From positions 1 to 45,964 of the forward strand of contig WBUG01000022.1 in NCBI GenBank assembly GCA_008933835.1: a DNA stretch of 45,964 bases, given 5' to 3'. This DNA is from Bacteroidota bacterium (GTDB lineage: Bacteria; Bacteroidota; Ignavibacteria; UBA10030; UBA8401). Below are positions 1-8,627 of the stretch, one piece after another. The first letter of the stretch is position 1; every line of letters begins with the position of its first letter. Under the pieces are notes generated by a model that searched no databases, was not told the DNA's origin, and was given only the letters and a program-made list of their open reading frames with translations. The translations under genes and the position numbers were made by a program.

Positions 1-73
1 TAGGTGGGGAAAGTGAACTGTCTGGCTATATTTCTATCTATACGTTGTCATAGTGTCAGTGCCAAGGTATCTC

Positions 74-113
74 GTCTCAGATTGATGGCACAGCCGTCTC
101 AAAATGATGGCAC
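74..113. repeat. Two 18-bp direct repeats, 22-bp period; possible IS21-like element end
   Basis: Two copies of GTCTCA(G/A)A(T/A)TGATGGCAC lie at 74-91 and 96-113 and match at 16 of 18 bases. A weaker related string (TGTCAGTGCCAAGG) begins near 54. Closely spaced repeats followed by a ribosome-binding site and a start codon resemble the left end of IS21-family elements. That assignment is from memory and is an inference; no transposase is visible. The repeat sits at the very start of the window, where an assembly could have broken at a mobile element. Confidence 0.6.
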
Positions 114-138
114 GTTACACGGGTGAGGAGGTTGAACA

Positions 139-243
139 GTGTCAATCTACGAGGTAAGTGAGCCTTTTCCGCGGTGGAATCGGCAAATGCAGGGGAGGGG
201 TCGGCGAACGGTGGCTCCGCCGGTCCCCGGGGAGAGGGAGTGA
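139..243 (+). pseudogene. Possible truncated start of a transposase gene
   Basis: A GTG codon at 139 lies seven bases after a strong AGGAGG and opens a 34-codon frame beginning VSIYEVSE. It directly follows the direct repeats at 74-113, so it could be the first codons of an IS21-type istA whose remainder was lost. After about eight residues the composition turns Arg/Gly/Pro-rich and looks non-coding. The frame stops just before the converging gene at 252. This is weak evidence and the stretch may simply be non-coding. Confidence 0.15.
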
Positions 244-251
244 AGTGCGGT

Positions 252-581
252 TCACCACTTCTTGAAGATGAAGAACGCGGCGGCGACGATGAAGATGAAC
301 CCGACGATGTGGTTCCACCGGAACTCCTCTTTCAGATAGAGCACGGAGAAGACCGAGAAGACGACCAGCGTGATGATCTCCTGGATGGTCTTGAGCTGCG
401 CGGCGCTGAACTGGCCGTACCCCATCCGGTTCGCCGGAACCATCAGACAGTACTCGGCAAAGGCGATCCCCCAGCTCACGAGCACCACCTTCCACAGCGG
501 AACGTCGGTGTACTTGAGATGCCCGTACCAGGCGAAGGTCATGAAGATGTTGGAGGCGGTCAAAAGCAGGATGGTGTTCAT
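252..581 (-). CDS. DMT-superfamily small membrane protein (DUF486)
   Basis: The 109-residue protein has four hydrophobic helices: about 1-18, 30-50, 66-83 and 92-107. Its family features include the MGYGQFSAAQLKTIQE stretch and a C-terminal lysine/tryptophan end. This is the DUF486 (COG3169) family of the drug/metabolite transporter superfamily, which sits in the inner membrane and has no established substrate. The length equals that usual for the family. The ATG at 581 was chosen because it starts directly with the first helix; the open frame runs further upstream only as a shadow of the opposite gene. It diverges from the response-regulator gene at 696. Family assignment is firm, function unknown. 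Confidence 0.88.
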   Translation of the reverse strand: MNTILLLTASNIFMTFAWYGHLKYTDVPLWKVVLVSWGIAFAEYCLMVPANRMGYGQFSAAQLKTIQEIITLVVFSVFSVLYLKEEFRWNHIVGFIFIVAAAFFIFKKW

Positions 582-615
582 GGCGTCCGTTGCATGAGGT
601 GATCGATGGCGCTCG

Positions 616-644
616 AATATAGGAAAATCGCGCTCCAACGGAAA
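616..644 (-). promoter_or_regulatory. Candidate promoter for the DUF486 gene
   Basis: On the minus strand TTTCCG (639-644) and TATATT (616-621) are separated by 17 bases. The start codon follows about 28 bases after the expected transcription start. The -35 match is weak, so this is tentative. Confidence 0.3.
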
Positions 645-654
645 GAGCCCTCCG

Positions 655-684
655 TTTGCACCCGAAACGGGAATTGGGTATATT
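655..684 (+). promoter_or_regulatory. Candidate promoter for the response-regulator/carA operon
   Basis: TTTGCA (655-660) and TATATT followed by GG (679-684) are separated by 18 bases. The -10 box fits the TAnnTTTG type of Bacteroidota housekeeping promoters. Transcription would begin near 690, only about five bases before the ATG at 696, so the message would be almost leaderless. Confidence 0.45.
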
Positions 685-695
685 GGGCTGTTTCC

Positions 696-2069
696 ATGCC
701 GAAACCGAACCATAGCGCGCGCATCCTGGTCGTCGACGACGAGAACGACTTCCGCACGATGCTCCACAGCATCCTCACCGCCGAAGGGTACACCGTCGAT
801 ACGGCGGAGGACGGCGTCGCCGCCATCAACCGCATCCAGGAACGCCCGTTCGACATCGCCCTGCTCGACGTCCGCATGCCGCGCGTCGACGGCATCGAAG
901 TGCTCAAGTTCATCAAAGAGCAGTACGTGGACATGCAGGTCATCATGCTCACCGCCGTCGCCGAAGTGCGCCTGGCGGTGGACTGCATGCGCTCCGGCGC
1001 CTTCTACTACCTGACCAAACCGTACACGGCGGACGAGCTCCTCTCCCTGGTGGAACGGGCGCTGGACCAGCGCTCGCTCGTCATCGAGAACAAGGTGATG
1101 AAGAGCGAACTCGCCCGCCTTGCGCAGAGCTCGCACCTCATCGGCGCCAGCGCCGAGTTCCAGAAGGTGCTCGAACTCGCCGGCAAGGTCGCCCCCACGG
1201 ATTCCACCGTGCTCGTGCAGGGGGCGAGCGGGACCGGCAAAGAGCTCTTCGCCAACTTCCTCCACAAGAACTCCCCCCGCGAATCCAAACCGTTCGTCGC
1301 CCTCAACTGCGCCTCCATCCCCGACACGCTCATCGAGAGCGAACTGTTCGGCCATGAGAAGGGGGCCTTCACGGACGCGCAGACGATGCGGCAGGGACTC
1401 GTCGAGATCGCCGACGGCGGCACGCTCTTCCTGGACGAGATCGGAGAGATCAGCCCCGTCTTCCAGCCGAAGCTCCTCCGCTTCGTGCAGACCGGCGAGT
1501 ACCGCCGCGTCGGCGGCAACAAGACGCTGAAATCGGACGTCCGCATCATCTCCGCCACCAACCGCGACCTCATGACGGAAGTGCGCGAAGGGCGCTTCCG
1601 CGAAGACCTGCTCTACCGGCTCAACGTCATCACCCTCACCATTCCCTCCCTCATGCAGCGCCGGGACGACATCCCGCTCCTGGCGGAGTCCATCCTCGTC
1701 CGGAAGAACCGCGTCAAGGGGACGAAGAAGCTCCATCCGGAGACGGTGGCGGCGCTGATGGCGTACGAATGGCCGGGGAACATCCGCGAACTGGAGAACG
1801 TGCTCGAACGCGCCCTCATCCTCAGCGCGGACGATTTCATCCGTCCGAAGGACCTTGCCCTGCCGCAGCACTTCGCACGCCCGGCGGCAGGCGGGGAAGG
1901 GACCGGCAAGATCGGCACCGCCGTCACCCTCGACGAGATCGAACGGGACCACATCGCCGGAGTGCTCGCGAACACCAAGTGGAACAAGAACCTGGCGTCC
2001 AAGATCCTCGGCATCTCTCTCAAGACGCTCTACACCAAGATCCAGCACTACCACCTGAACGACGAATGA
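696..2069 (+). CDS. Sigma-54-dependent response regulator (NtrC family)
   Basis: This 457-residue protein has the full NtrC layout. An N-terminal receiver carries the acidic pair D14/D15, phospho-acceptor D58, T86 and K108. A central AAA+ domain carries a Walker A GASGTGKE at 176-183, a GAFTDA loop at 223-228 and a Walker B GGTLFLDE at 241-248. A C-terminal Fis-type helix-turn-helix is seen around 415-457. It should activate sigma-54 RNA polymerase when phosphorylated. The sigma-contacting loop reads GAFTDA rather than GAFTGA, a variant known in other members. ATG 696 was chosen over the upstream frame start at 606 because it places the receiver at the normal distance and follows a promoter. 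No histidine kinase is adjacent. It overlaps carA by four bases. Confidence 0.95.
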   Translation: MPKPNHSARILVVDDENDFRTMLHSILTAEGYTVDTAEDGVAAINRIQERPFDIALLDVRMPRVDGIEVLKFIKEQYVDMQVIMLTAVAEVRLAVDCMRSGAFYYLTKPYTADELLSLVERALDQRSLVIENKVMKSELARLAQSSHLIGASAEFQKVLELAGKVAPTDSTVLVQGASGTGKELFANFLHKNSPRESKPFVALNCASIPDTLIESELFGHEKGAFTDAQTMRQGLVEIADGGTLFLDEIGEISPVFQPKLLRFVQTGEYRRVGGNKTLKSDVRIISATNRDLMTEVREGRFREDLLYRLNVITLTIPSLMQRRDDIPLLAESILVRKNRVKGTKKLHPETVAALMAYEWPGNIRELENVLERALILSADDFIRPKDLALPQHFARPAAGGEGTGKIGTAVTLDEIERDHIAGVLANTKWNKNLASKILGISLKTLYTKIQHYHLNDE

Positions 2070-3196
2070 CCGCAAAATTAGCATTGGAGAACGGGACCGT
2101 CTTCACCGGCGAGCACTTCGGCGCCGCGGGAGAGGTCTCCGGCGAGGTCTGCTTCAACACGAGCATCACCGGCTACCAGGAGATCCTTACGGACCCCTCG
2201 TACGCCGGACAGATCGTGACGATGACCTATACGCAGATCGGCAACTACGGCGTGAACGCGGACGACGTCGAATCGGCCCGCCCCCAGGTGAGCGGCTTCG
2301 TGGTGAAGGAGTACTTCGACTTCCACAGCAACTGGCGCGCCAACATGTCGCTCGGCGAATGGCTGCGGCAGCACAACATCCTCGCCATCGCCGGGGTCGA
2401 CACGCGCATGCTCACCCGCATCCTCCGCACCGAAGGGGCGATGCGCGGTGTCATCTCCACCACGGACCTGGACGACGCCTCGCTCGTCGCGAAGGCGCGC
2501 GGCGCCCGCGAAATGACCGGGCTCGACCTGGCGAAGGAGGTCACCACCGCCGACGCCTACCACTGGAACACGGTGGACCGCACTCCGTACGCGCTCGTGA
2601 CGAAGAACGGCGAAACGAACGACGGGCGGTACCGCGTGGTGGTCATCGATTACGGCGTGAAGCGGAACATCCTCCGCCGGCTCGCCAGCTACGGCTGCGA
2701 CCTCACCGTGGTCCCCGCCTCCACCCCCGCGGAACGCATCCTGGAGATGGACCCGCACGGCATCTTCCTCTCCAACGGTCCCGGCGACCCGGACGCGGTG
2801 AAGTACGCCATCCTCAACATCAAGAAACTGGTGGGGAAGAAGCCCATCTTCGGCATCTGCCTCGGCCACCAGCTGCTCGGCCTTGCGCTCGGCGGCCGCA
2901 CCTACAAGCTCAAGTTCGGACACCGCGGCGGAAACCATCCGGTGAAGAACCTCAAGAACGGCGCCATCGAGATCACCTCGCAGAACCACGGGTTCGCGGT
3001 GGACTGGTCCAGCGTCGACACGTCGCAGCTCGAGCTGACCCACATCAACCTCAATGACAAGACGGTGGAAGGGTTCGAACACAAGCACCATCCCATCTTC
3101 TGCGTCCAGTATCACCCCGAAGCATCGCCCGGACCGCACGACAGCGATTATCTCTTCTCCCGTTTCATTTCGTTGATGGAGAAGCACCGGAACTGA
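2066..3196 (+). CDS. carA: Carbamoyl-phosphate synthase small (glutaminase) subunit
   Basis: CarA hydrolyses glutamine and passes ammonia to the large subunit CarB, which makes carbamoyl phosphate for pyrimidine and arginine synthesis. The 376-residue length is normal. The N-terminal CPSase small domain includes [17 protein letters not shown]. The C-terminal class I glutamine amidotransferase domain has the nucleophile in [11 protein letters not shown] and the His-Glu pair in [10 protein letters not shown]. The ATG lies inside the stop of the preceding regulator (ATGA), so translation is probably coupled. No carB or other pyrimidine gene is in the window. A clear terminator follows at 3226. 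Confidence 0.97.
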   Translation: MTAKLALENGTVFTGEHFGAAGEVSGEVCFNTSITGYQEILTDPSYAGQIVTMTYTQIGNYGVNADDVESARPQVSGFVVKEYFDFHSNWRANMSLGEWLRQHNILAIAGVDTRMLTRILRTEGAMRGVISTTDLDDASLVAKARGAREMTGLDLAKEVTTADAYHWNTVDRTPYALVTKNGETNDGRYRVVVIDYGVKRNILRRLASYGCDLTVVPASTPAERILEMDPHGIFLSNGPGDPDAVKYAILNIKKLVGKKPIFGICLGHQLLGLALGGRTYKLKFGHRGGNHPVKNLKNGAIEITSQNHGFAVDWSSVDTSQLELTHINLNDKTVEGFEHKHHPIFCVQYHPEASPGPHDSDYLFSRFISLMEKHRN

Positions 3197-3225
3197 CACT
3201 TCGCCGGTCTTGCTCTATATATATG

Positions 3226-3254
3226 AACCCCGGACTTCCCGGGGTTTCTTTTTT
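3226..3254 (+). terminator. Rho-independent terminator after carA
   Basis: The eight-base arms AACCCCGG (3226-3233) and CCGGGGTT (3239-3246) enclose a five-base loop. They are followed by a T-rich tail TCTTTTTT to 3254. This ends the regulator/carA operon. Confidence 0.9.
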
Positions 3255-3265
3255 CCCCCTTTTCA

Positions 3266-3294
3266 TTGAAAGTCCCCCCTGTTTTTAATACCTT
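3266..3294 (+). promoter_or_regulatory. Promoter for the DUF4159/DUF4175/lhgO operon
   Basis: TTGAAA (3266-3271) and TACCTT followed by G (3289-3294) are separated by 17 bases, a strong match to the local promoter pattern. The start codon at 3300 is only five bases after the -10 box. Transcription should therefore begin at or next to the A of the ATG, giving a leaderless message. Confidence 0.65.
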
Positions 3295-3299
3295 GTGAA

Positions 3300-3968
3300 A
3301 TGAAATTGGGGCAAATCTTCGTTTTATCGATATTTTTCATCGGTATCCTCCTTCCGCAGACGAAGCGCATCGAATCGCAGTTCCGCATCGCCCGGTTGAA
3401 ATACGCCGGGGGCGGCGACTGGTACAACGATCCCTCCGCCGAAGTCAACCTTCTCACCTTCGCCAAACAGGCCGCCGGCATCGACGCGGACCCGAAGTAT
3501 GAGTTCATAGAAATTTCTAACGATAATTTCTATGCTTTTCCATTTATATTCATGACGGGTCACGGAAACGTCCACTTCACCGATCAGGAGGCCCGCCGGC
3601 TCCGCACGTACCTTGAGAACGGCGGTTTCCTGTACGCGGATGACGATTACGGCATGGACAAGGCGTTCCGCCGGGAGATGAAGAAAGTCTTTCCGGAATA
3701 TGAACTGACAGAGGTGCCTACCGCGTACGGTTTGTACACCTGCCTGTTCGATTTTTCCAGAGGTGTTCCGAAGATCCACGAACACGACAATAAGCCCCCT
3801 CGAGCGTACGGCATCTTCATCAACGGCCGGCTCGCCGTCTATTATACGTATGAGACGAATCCGAGCGACGGCTGGGCGGACCCCGGCGTGCACGAAACGA
3901 CGCCGGAGAAAAGGGAGGAATCGCTCCGGTTCGGGACCAACATCCTGGTCTGGGCGCTGACGCAATGA
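3300..3968 (+). CDS. DUF4159 family exported protein
   Basis: The 222-residue protein starts with a hydrophobic signal-like helix (about 4-20) and continues as one alpha/beta domain. The domain has the DUF4159 features RIARLKYAGGGDWYND, FMTGHGNVHFTDQEARRLR and GGFLYADDDYGMDK. The fold resembles glutamine-amidotransferase-like domains, but the family has no known reaction. It is probably periplasmic. DUF4159 and DUF4175 proteins are usually encoded near MoxR-ATPase/BatA-type membrane clusters; here only DUF4175 follows, seven bases downstream. No ribosome-binding site precedes the ATG, which agrees with the leaderless promoter at 3266-3294. Family assignment is fairly sure, function unknown. 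Confidence 0.85.
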   Translation: MKLGQIFVLSIFFIGILLPQTKRIESQFRIARLKYAGGGDWYNDPSAEVNLLTFAKQAAGIDADPKYEFIEISNDNFYAFPFIFMTGHGNVHFTDQEARRLRTYLENGGFLYADDDYGMDKAFRREMKKVFPEYELTEVPTAYGLYTCLFDFSRGVPKIHEHDNKPPRAYGIFINGRLAVYYTYETNPSDGWADPGVHETTPEKREESLRFGTNILVWALTQ

Positions 3969-3975
3969 CCGACGA

Positions 3976-6900
3976 ATGAAAGAACAGACCGCCGATATCA
4001 TCCGCAGCATCCGCTCCCGCATCGACGAGACGCGGAAGCGACTGTACCGGCAGGAACTGCTCATGCGGTCCGTCACCGCCTATTCGGTGATCGCGCTGCT
4101 CGGCGGCATCCTCATGCTGCTGGAGTCCGTCGCCCATTTCGGCGAACAGGTCCGCACCGTCCTCTTCTATTCCTACTGGACCGTATCGGTCATCATCGCC
4201 GTCGCGCTGGTCGGAAAGCCGCTTCTGCGCGTGCTGGGACTCCTCCCGAAGAGGACCGACGAGGAGATGGCGCGGCTCATCGGCGCGCGGTTCGAAAAGA
4301 TCGGCGACCGGCTCGAGAACGCGCTGGACCTGGCGGACATGCTGCAGAACGGCGACCTCTCCGCCTCGCCGGAGCTCATCGAAGTCTCGCTCGAACATTT
4401 CCAGCGCACCACCTCCCACGTCAACTTCGGCGGCATCGTCTCGTTCTCCGCCGTCAAGTCGCTCCTCCGCGCGGTCGGCGCCGTCACGCTCGTGGCGGGG
4501 GTCATCACCGCGGTGGCGGACACTCCGTTCGGACAGGCGGCGGAACGGCTGTGGAACCATGACGTTCCGTACGATCCGGCGGTCCCCTTCTACATCGAAG
4601 CGCTCCCGGGGAACACGGACATCATCAAAGGGGAACCGGTCACCCTCAGCGCCGTCGTGCGGCTCAATCCCGCGGCCGAGGTCCCGGTGCAGCCTTCCGA
4701 AGTCGTTCTGTCGTTCGCGGACGAAGGGGTGGTGGTGGACCAGACGCTCACCCTCCGTCCCGATTCTGCCGGCATGTTCCGCCACCGCTTCGCGGAGGTC
4801 CGGAATCCCTTCACCTATTCCTTCGCCGCCGCCGGTATCGTCACCGAGCGTTTCACCGTTGCGGTGAACGAGCGTCCCTTCATCCGCTCCCTGTCTGTCT
4901 CGCTCACCCCCCCGGCCTACACCCGCCTCGCGCGGCAGACGCTGGACGAGAACGTGGGGGACATCCTGGCGTTCGCCGGCACTCGCGTTCGGTGGAGCAT
5001 CGTTCCCAGCACGCCCGGCGTCACCGCCTCCGTCGCCCTGCGGAACGGCCGTACAGTCCCGTTCGTCCATGAAGGAGAACGGTACACGGCGGAGTTCACC
5101 CTCACCGCGCCGACGGCCTACCACATCCGTCTCGAGGACGCGAACGGGACCCCTTCCGCTGCCGCCATCGAATACCGTGCGGACATCCTTCCGGACCGTC
5201 CGCCGGCCGTGGACGTCGTACTGCCGGGGCGCAACCTGGACGTGACCAAGGCGATGCAGCTGCCGATGGAGTTCCGCATCGGCGACGATTTCGGCATCAG
5301 CAAGATGGAGCTCGCCTTCCGTCTCGTGCAGTCGCGCCTGGTGCAGGAGGAGAAGACGTACGGCATCATCCTGCCGTTCGACACCCTCAATTCCACGAAC
5401 GACATCGTCAACTACGAATGGGACCTCTCCCTGCTCGGACTCGTTCCGGAGGACGTGGTCGAGTACTATGCGGTGGTGTACGACAACGACCCGGTGGCCG
5501 GACCCAAGTCCGCCCGCAGCCAGACCTACCTCATCCGTCTGCCGTCGCTGGAGGAGGTCTTCTCCGATGCGGACAAGGAGCACGAATCGGCCCTCGCCGC
5601 GATGGAGCAGACGCGCCGCGACGCCGAGGAGATGAAGAAGGAGATCGGGGAACTGGCGAAGGAGCTGAAACGAAGCCAGCAGATGGACTGGCAGAAGGAG
5701 AAGAAGGCCGAGGAGATCGCCCGGCGGTTCCAGGAGGTGCAGAAGCAGGTGGAATCGGTGCAGCGGCGGGTGGACGAGATGACGCAGAACCTCCACCGGA
5801 ACAACACCCTCTCGCCCGAGACGATGGAGCGGTACATGGAGCTGCAGAAGCTGATGCAGGAGCTGAACTCCCCCGAGTTCCAGCAGGCCATGAAGCGGAT
5901 GCAGCAGGCGATGCAGAACGTCTCGCCGGAACAGATGCGCGAGGCGATGCAGCAGATCCAGTTCTCCGAGGAGCAGTTCCGCACCAGCATCGACCGGACG
6001 CTCAGTCTGCTGAAACGCATCCAGGTGGAGCAGAAGGTGGACGAGCTCGTGAAGCGCGCGCAGGAGATGAAGCAGCAGCAGGAGGAGATCGCGGCGCAGA
6101 CCGAGCAGCTCAAGCAGAACGACCCGGCGAAGGCGGCCGAACTCGCCCGGCGGCAGGAGGAGCTCACCCGCCAGCTCGAACAGTTGAAGGGGGCGATGGC
6201 CGAGACCCGCTCGCGCATGGAGGAGTTCCCGAAGGAGATGCCGCTGGACCGGATGGAGGCGGCGCAGCAGGCGGCACGCAGCCGCGAGATGAGCGAGCCG
6301 TTCAAACGGAGCGCGCAGGCCCTCCGTTCCATGCAGACCGAACAGGCCCTCACCGCGCAGCAGCAGGCCTCCAGCCGCATCGGCGACCTGGCGGACCAGA
6401 TCGGCGAGATGCAGGAGCAGATGCTCAACGGACAGATGCAGCAGACGATGAACGGCCTCCGCAACGCGATGAACGACCTGCTGCAGCTCTCGCAGAAACA
6501 GGAGCAGCTCAAGAACCGCTCCCGCACGCTCGACCCGAACTCGCAGCAGTTCCGCGACGTGGCGCAGCAGCAGCAGGCGCTCCGGCAGGACCTGGACGCG
6601 GTCGCCAACGCGCTCGCCGGCGTCGCGGAGCGTTCGTTCGCCGTTACGCCGGAGATGGGGAAGCAGATCGGCCGCGCCATGGCGCAGATGCAGCAGTCCC
6701 AGGAGGCGGTCGAAGCGCGCAACGGTGCGATGGCCTCGTCCGGCCAGGCCGAGGCGATGGCGTCGCTCAACAAGGCCGCCACGCTCGTGCAGGGCTCCAT
6801 GCAGGCGATGCAGCAGCAGGGGGGCGGACAGGGGGGAGGCTCGCTCATGCAGCAGCTCCGCTCCATGGCGATGCAGCAGCAGTCCATCAACATGCAGACG

Positions 6901-7380
6901 CAGCAGCTCGGTCAGCGCCAAGGGATGACGCAGCAGCAGATGGCGGAGGTCGGCCGGCTGGCACGGCAGCAGGACGCCGTCCGCAAGTCGCTCGAACAGA
7001 TGCAGAACGAATCGCGCACCGCTCCGGAACGGCAGCGCGTACTGGGGGACCTCGGCAAGATCGCGGACGAGATGAAGGAAGTGGTGGACCAGCTCCGCCA
7101 GAACGACGTGGACAACGCCACGCTCCAGCAGCAGGAACGGATCCTCTCCCGCCTGCTCCAGGCGCAGCGCTCCACGCGCGAACGGGACTACGAACAGCGC
7201 CGCCGCGCCGTGGCGGGGGTCACCCCCATGCGGCGGCCCGCGGTGCCCGCCGCCCAGCAGCCCGCCGAGGAGCGCCGCCGGCGCGACCTGCAGCGGGCCC
7301 TCGAAGCGGGCTACTCCAAGGAATATCTCGAACTCATCCGGCGGTACTACGAGGCCGTCGACGGAGCAGGCACTCCGTGA
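3976..7380 (+). CDS. DUF4175 family membrane protein with long Gln/Met-rich coiled coil
   Basis: This 1134-residue protein has two transmembrane helices near 30-50 and 62-82 and a third near 160-180. Between the second and third comes a cytoplasmic stretch ending in GDRLENALDLADML. From about 195 to 530 there are beta-rich, Ig-like periplasmic segments. From about 540 to 1075 an almost continuous coiled coil is extremely rich in Gln, Met, Glu and Arg, with runs such as QMQEQMLNGQMQQTMN. The C-terminus ends GYSKEYLELIRRYYEA. This is the DUF4175 architecture; the function is unknown, though the length and coil suggest an envelope-spanning or scaffolding role. It follows the DUF4159 gene closely and its stop overlaps the next start (GTGA at 7377). 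Confidence 0.88.
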   Translation: MKEQTADIIRSIRSRIDETRKRLYRQELLMRSVTAYSVIALLGGILMLLESVAHFGEQVRTVLFYSYWTVSVIIAVALVGKPLLRVLGLLPKRTDEEMARLIGARFEKIGDRLENALDLADMLQNGDLSASPELIEVSLEHFQRTTSHVNFGGIVSFSAVKSLLRAVGAVTLVAGVITAVADTPFGQAAERLWNHDVPYDPAVPFYIEALPGNTDIIKGEPVTLSAVVRLNPAAEVPVQPSEVVLSFADEGVVVDQTLTLRPDSAGMFRHRFAEVRNPFTYSFAAAGIVTERFTVAVNERPFIRSLSVSLTPPAYTRLARQTLDENVGDILAFAGTRVRWSIVPSTPGVTASVALRNGRTVPFVHEGERYTAEFTLTAPTAYHIRLEDANGTPSAAAIEYRADILPDRPPAVDVVLPGRNLDVTKAMQLPMEFRIGDDFGISKMELAFRLVQSRLVQEEKTYGIILPFDTLNSTNDIVNYEWDLSLLGLVPEDVVEYYAVVYDNDPVAGPKSARSQTYLIRLPSLEEVFSDADKEHESALAAMEQTRRDAEEMKKEIGELAKELKRSQQMDWQKEKKAEEIARRFQEVQKQVESVQRRVDEMTQNLHRNNTLSPETMERYMELQKLMQELNSPEFQQAMKRMQQAMQNVSPEQMREAMQQIQFSEEQFRTSIDRTLSLLKRIQVEQKVDELVKRAQEMKQQQEEIAAQTEQLKQNDPAKAAELARRQEELTRQLEQLKGAMAETRSRMEEFPKEMPLDRMEAAQQAARSREMSEPFKRSAQALRSMQTEQALTAQQQASSRIGDLADQIGEMQEQMLNGQMQQTMNGLRNAMNDLLQLSQKQEQLKNRSRTLDPNSQQFRDVAQQQQALRQDLDAVANALAGVAERSFAVTPEMGKQIGRAMAQMQQSQEAVEARNGAMASSGQAEAMASLNKAATLVQGSMQAMQQQGGGQGGGSLMQQLRSMAMQQQSINMQTQQLGQRQGMTQQQMAEVGRLARQQDAVRKSLEQMQNESRTAPERQRVLGDLGKIADEMKEVVDQLRQNDVDNATLQQQERILSRLLQAQRSTRERDYEQRRRAVAGVTPMRRPAVPAAQQPAEERRRRDLQRALEAGYSKEYLELIRRYYEAVDGAGTP

Positions 7381-8579
7381 GCGCGCACCGGTTCGATGCG
7401 GTCATCATCGGCGGCGGCATCGTCGGCACGGCCGTCGCCCGCTCCCTCCTCGCCCTTCGTCCCCTGAAGGTCTGCGTCATCGAAGCCGAGAGGGAACTCG
7501 CGTTCCATCAGACCGGCCACAACAGCGGCGTCATCCACTCCGGTCTCTACTATAAACCCGGTTCCGCCAAAGCGAAGAACTGCGCCGACGGCCGCGAGCG
7601 GATGTACGAGTACTGCGCCGAACACGGCATCCGCCACGAACGCTGCGGCAAAGTGGTCGTCGCGGCGACGCCGGAAGAGATCCCCATGCTCCGCACCCTC
7701 GAGGAGCGGGGGACCGCCAACGGACTCACCGGCCTGCGGCGCCTGTCGAAAGAGGAGCTGCGCGAACACGAGCCGCACGTCGCCGGACTGGAGGGACTGC
7801 TCGTTCCGCAGACCGGCATCGTCCACTACCCGGACGTCGTCCGTTCGTACGCCCGCGAGATCGAAGCGGCCGGAGGGGTGATACGGACCGGCACGCGGTT
7901 CCTCGGTCTGGGGGGCGCCGGACGTCCCTTCACGCTCCTCACCACCGGCGGAGAGGTCACCGCGTCGTTCATCGTGAACTGCGCCGGCCTCCGCTGCGAC
8001 GAGGTGGCCCGCGCCTGCGGCGTGGAGCCGGACGTTCGCATCATCCCGTTCCGCGGCGAGTACTACGAACTGGCGGAGGAGAAGCGGCACCTCGTCCGCA
8101 ACCTCATCTATCCCGTCCCCGACCCGCGCTATCCCTTCCTCGGCGTCCACTTCACCCGCATGGTGCACGGCGGCGTGGAGGCGGGGCCGAACGCGGTGCT
8201 CGCCTGGAAGCGCGAAGGGTACGCGAAGAGCGACGTATCGCTGCGCGACCTGACGGTGATGGCGTCGTTCCCCGGGTTCTGGCGGATGGCGCGGCAGCAC
8301 TACCGCATGGGCATCGCCGAGATGCGCCGCTCCTACAGCAAGCGGCTCTTCGTGCGCGCGCTGCAGAAGCTCGTTCCGGAGATCACCGAGCGCGACGTGG
8401 TCCCCTCCGGCGCCGGCGTCCGTGCGCAGGCGCTGGACCGCAGCGGCAAACTGCTGGACGATTTCTCCATCCGCGAAGGGGACCATATGATCCACGTGCT
8501 CAACGCTCCGTCGCCGGCCGCCACCTCCTCCCTGAGCATCGGCCGCACCGTCGCACGGATGGTGCTGGACCGCTTCTGA
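7377..8579 (+). CDS. lhgO: L-2-hydroxyglutarate oxidase (FAD-dependent)
   Basis: The 400-residue flavoprotein has an N-terminal dinucleotide-binding motif DAVIIGGGIVG (7-17) and the family stretch QTGHNSGVIHSGLYYKPGS. Its C-terminus includes NAPSPAATSSLSIG. This matches LhgO/YgaF, a membrane-associated oxidase that converts L-2-hydroxyglutarate to 2-oxoglutarate and feeds electrons to quinone. The start is GTG at 7377 within the stop of the DUF4175 gene, so it is translated as part of that operon. The frame remains open far upstream, but only as a shadow. Other FAD oxidases of the DAO family are possible; the motif set and length favour LhgO. Confidence 0.9.
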   Translation: MSAHRFDAVIIGGGIVGTAVARSLLALRPLKVCVIEAERELAFHQTGHNSGVIHSGLYYKPGSAKAKNCADGRERMYEYCAEHGIRHERCGKVVVAATPEEIPMLRTLEERGTANGLTGLRRLSKEELREHEPHVAGLEGLLVPQTGIVHYPDVVRSYAREIEAAGGVIRTGTRFLGLGGAGRPFTLLTTGGEVTASFIVNCAGLRCDEVARACGVEPDVRIIPFRGEYYELAEEKRHLVRNLIYPVPDPRYPFLGVHFTRMVHGGVEAGPNAVLAWKREGYAKSDVSLRDLTVMASFPGFWRMARQHYRMGIAEMRRSYSKRLFVRALQKLVPEITERDVVPSGAGVRAQALDRSGKLLDDFSIREGDHMIHVLNAPSPAATSSLSIGRTVARMVLDRF

Positions 8580-8589
8580 CGCCGCGGCG

Positions 8590-8618
8590 TTGCATTTCCC
8601 TCCCGATTCCGTTACTTT
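8590..8618 (+). promoter_or_regulatory. Promoter for the DASS transporter/deacetylase operon
   Basis: TTGCAT (8590-8595) and TACTTT (8613-8618) are separated by exactly 17 bases. The ATG at 8628 would be three or four bases from the transcription start, again nearly leaderless. Confidence 0.5.
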
Positions 8619-8627
8619 CTCCACAGC

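Noticed and set aside
3820-6921. A 1033-codon minus-strand open frame opposite the DUF4175 gene
   Set aside because: Its Leu/His/Arg-rich pattern is the complement of Gln/Glu/Met-rich coiled-coil codons (CAG read as CTG), with no recognisable protein features.
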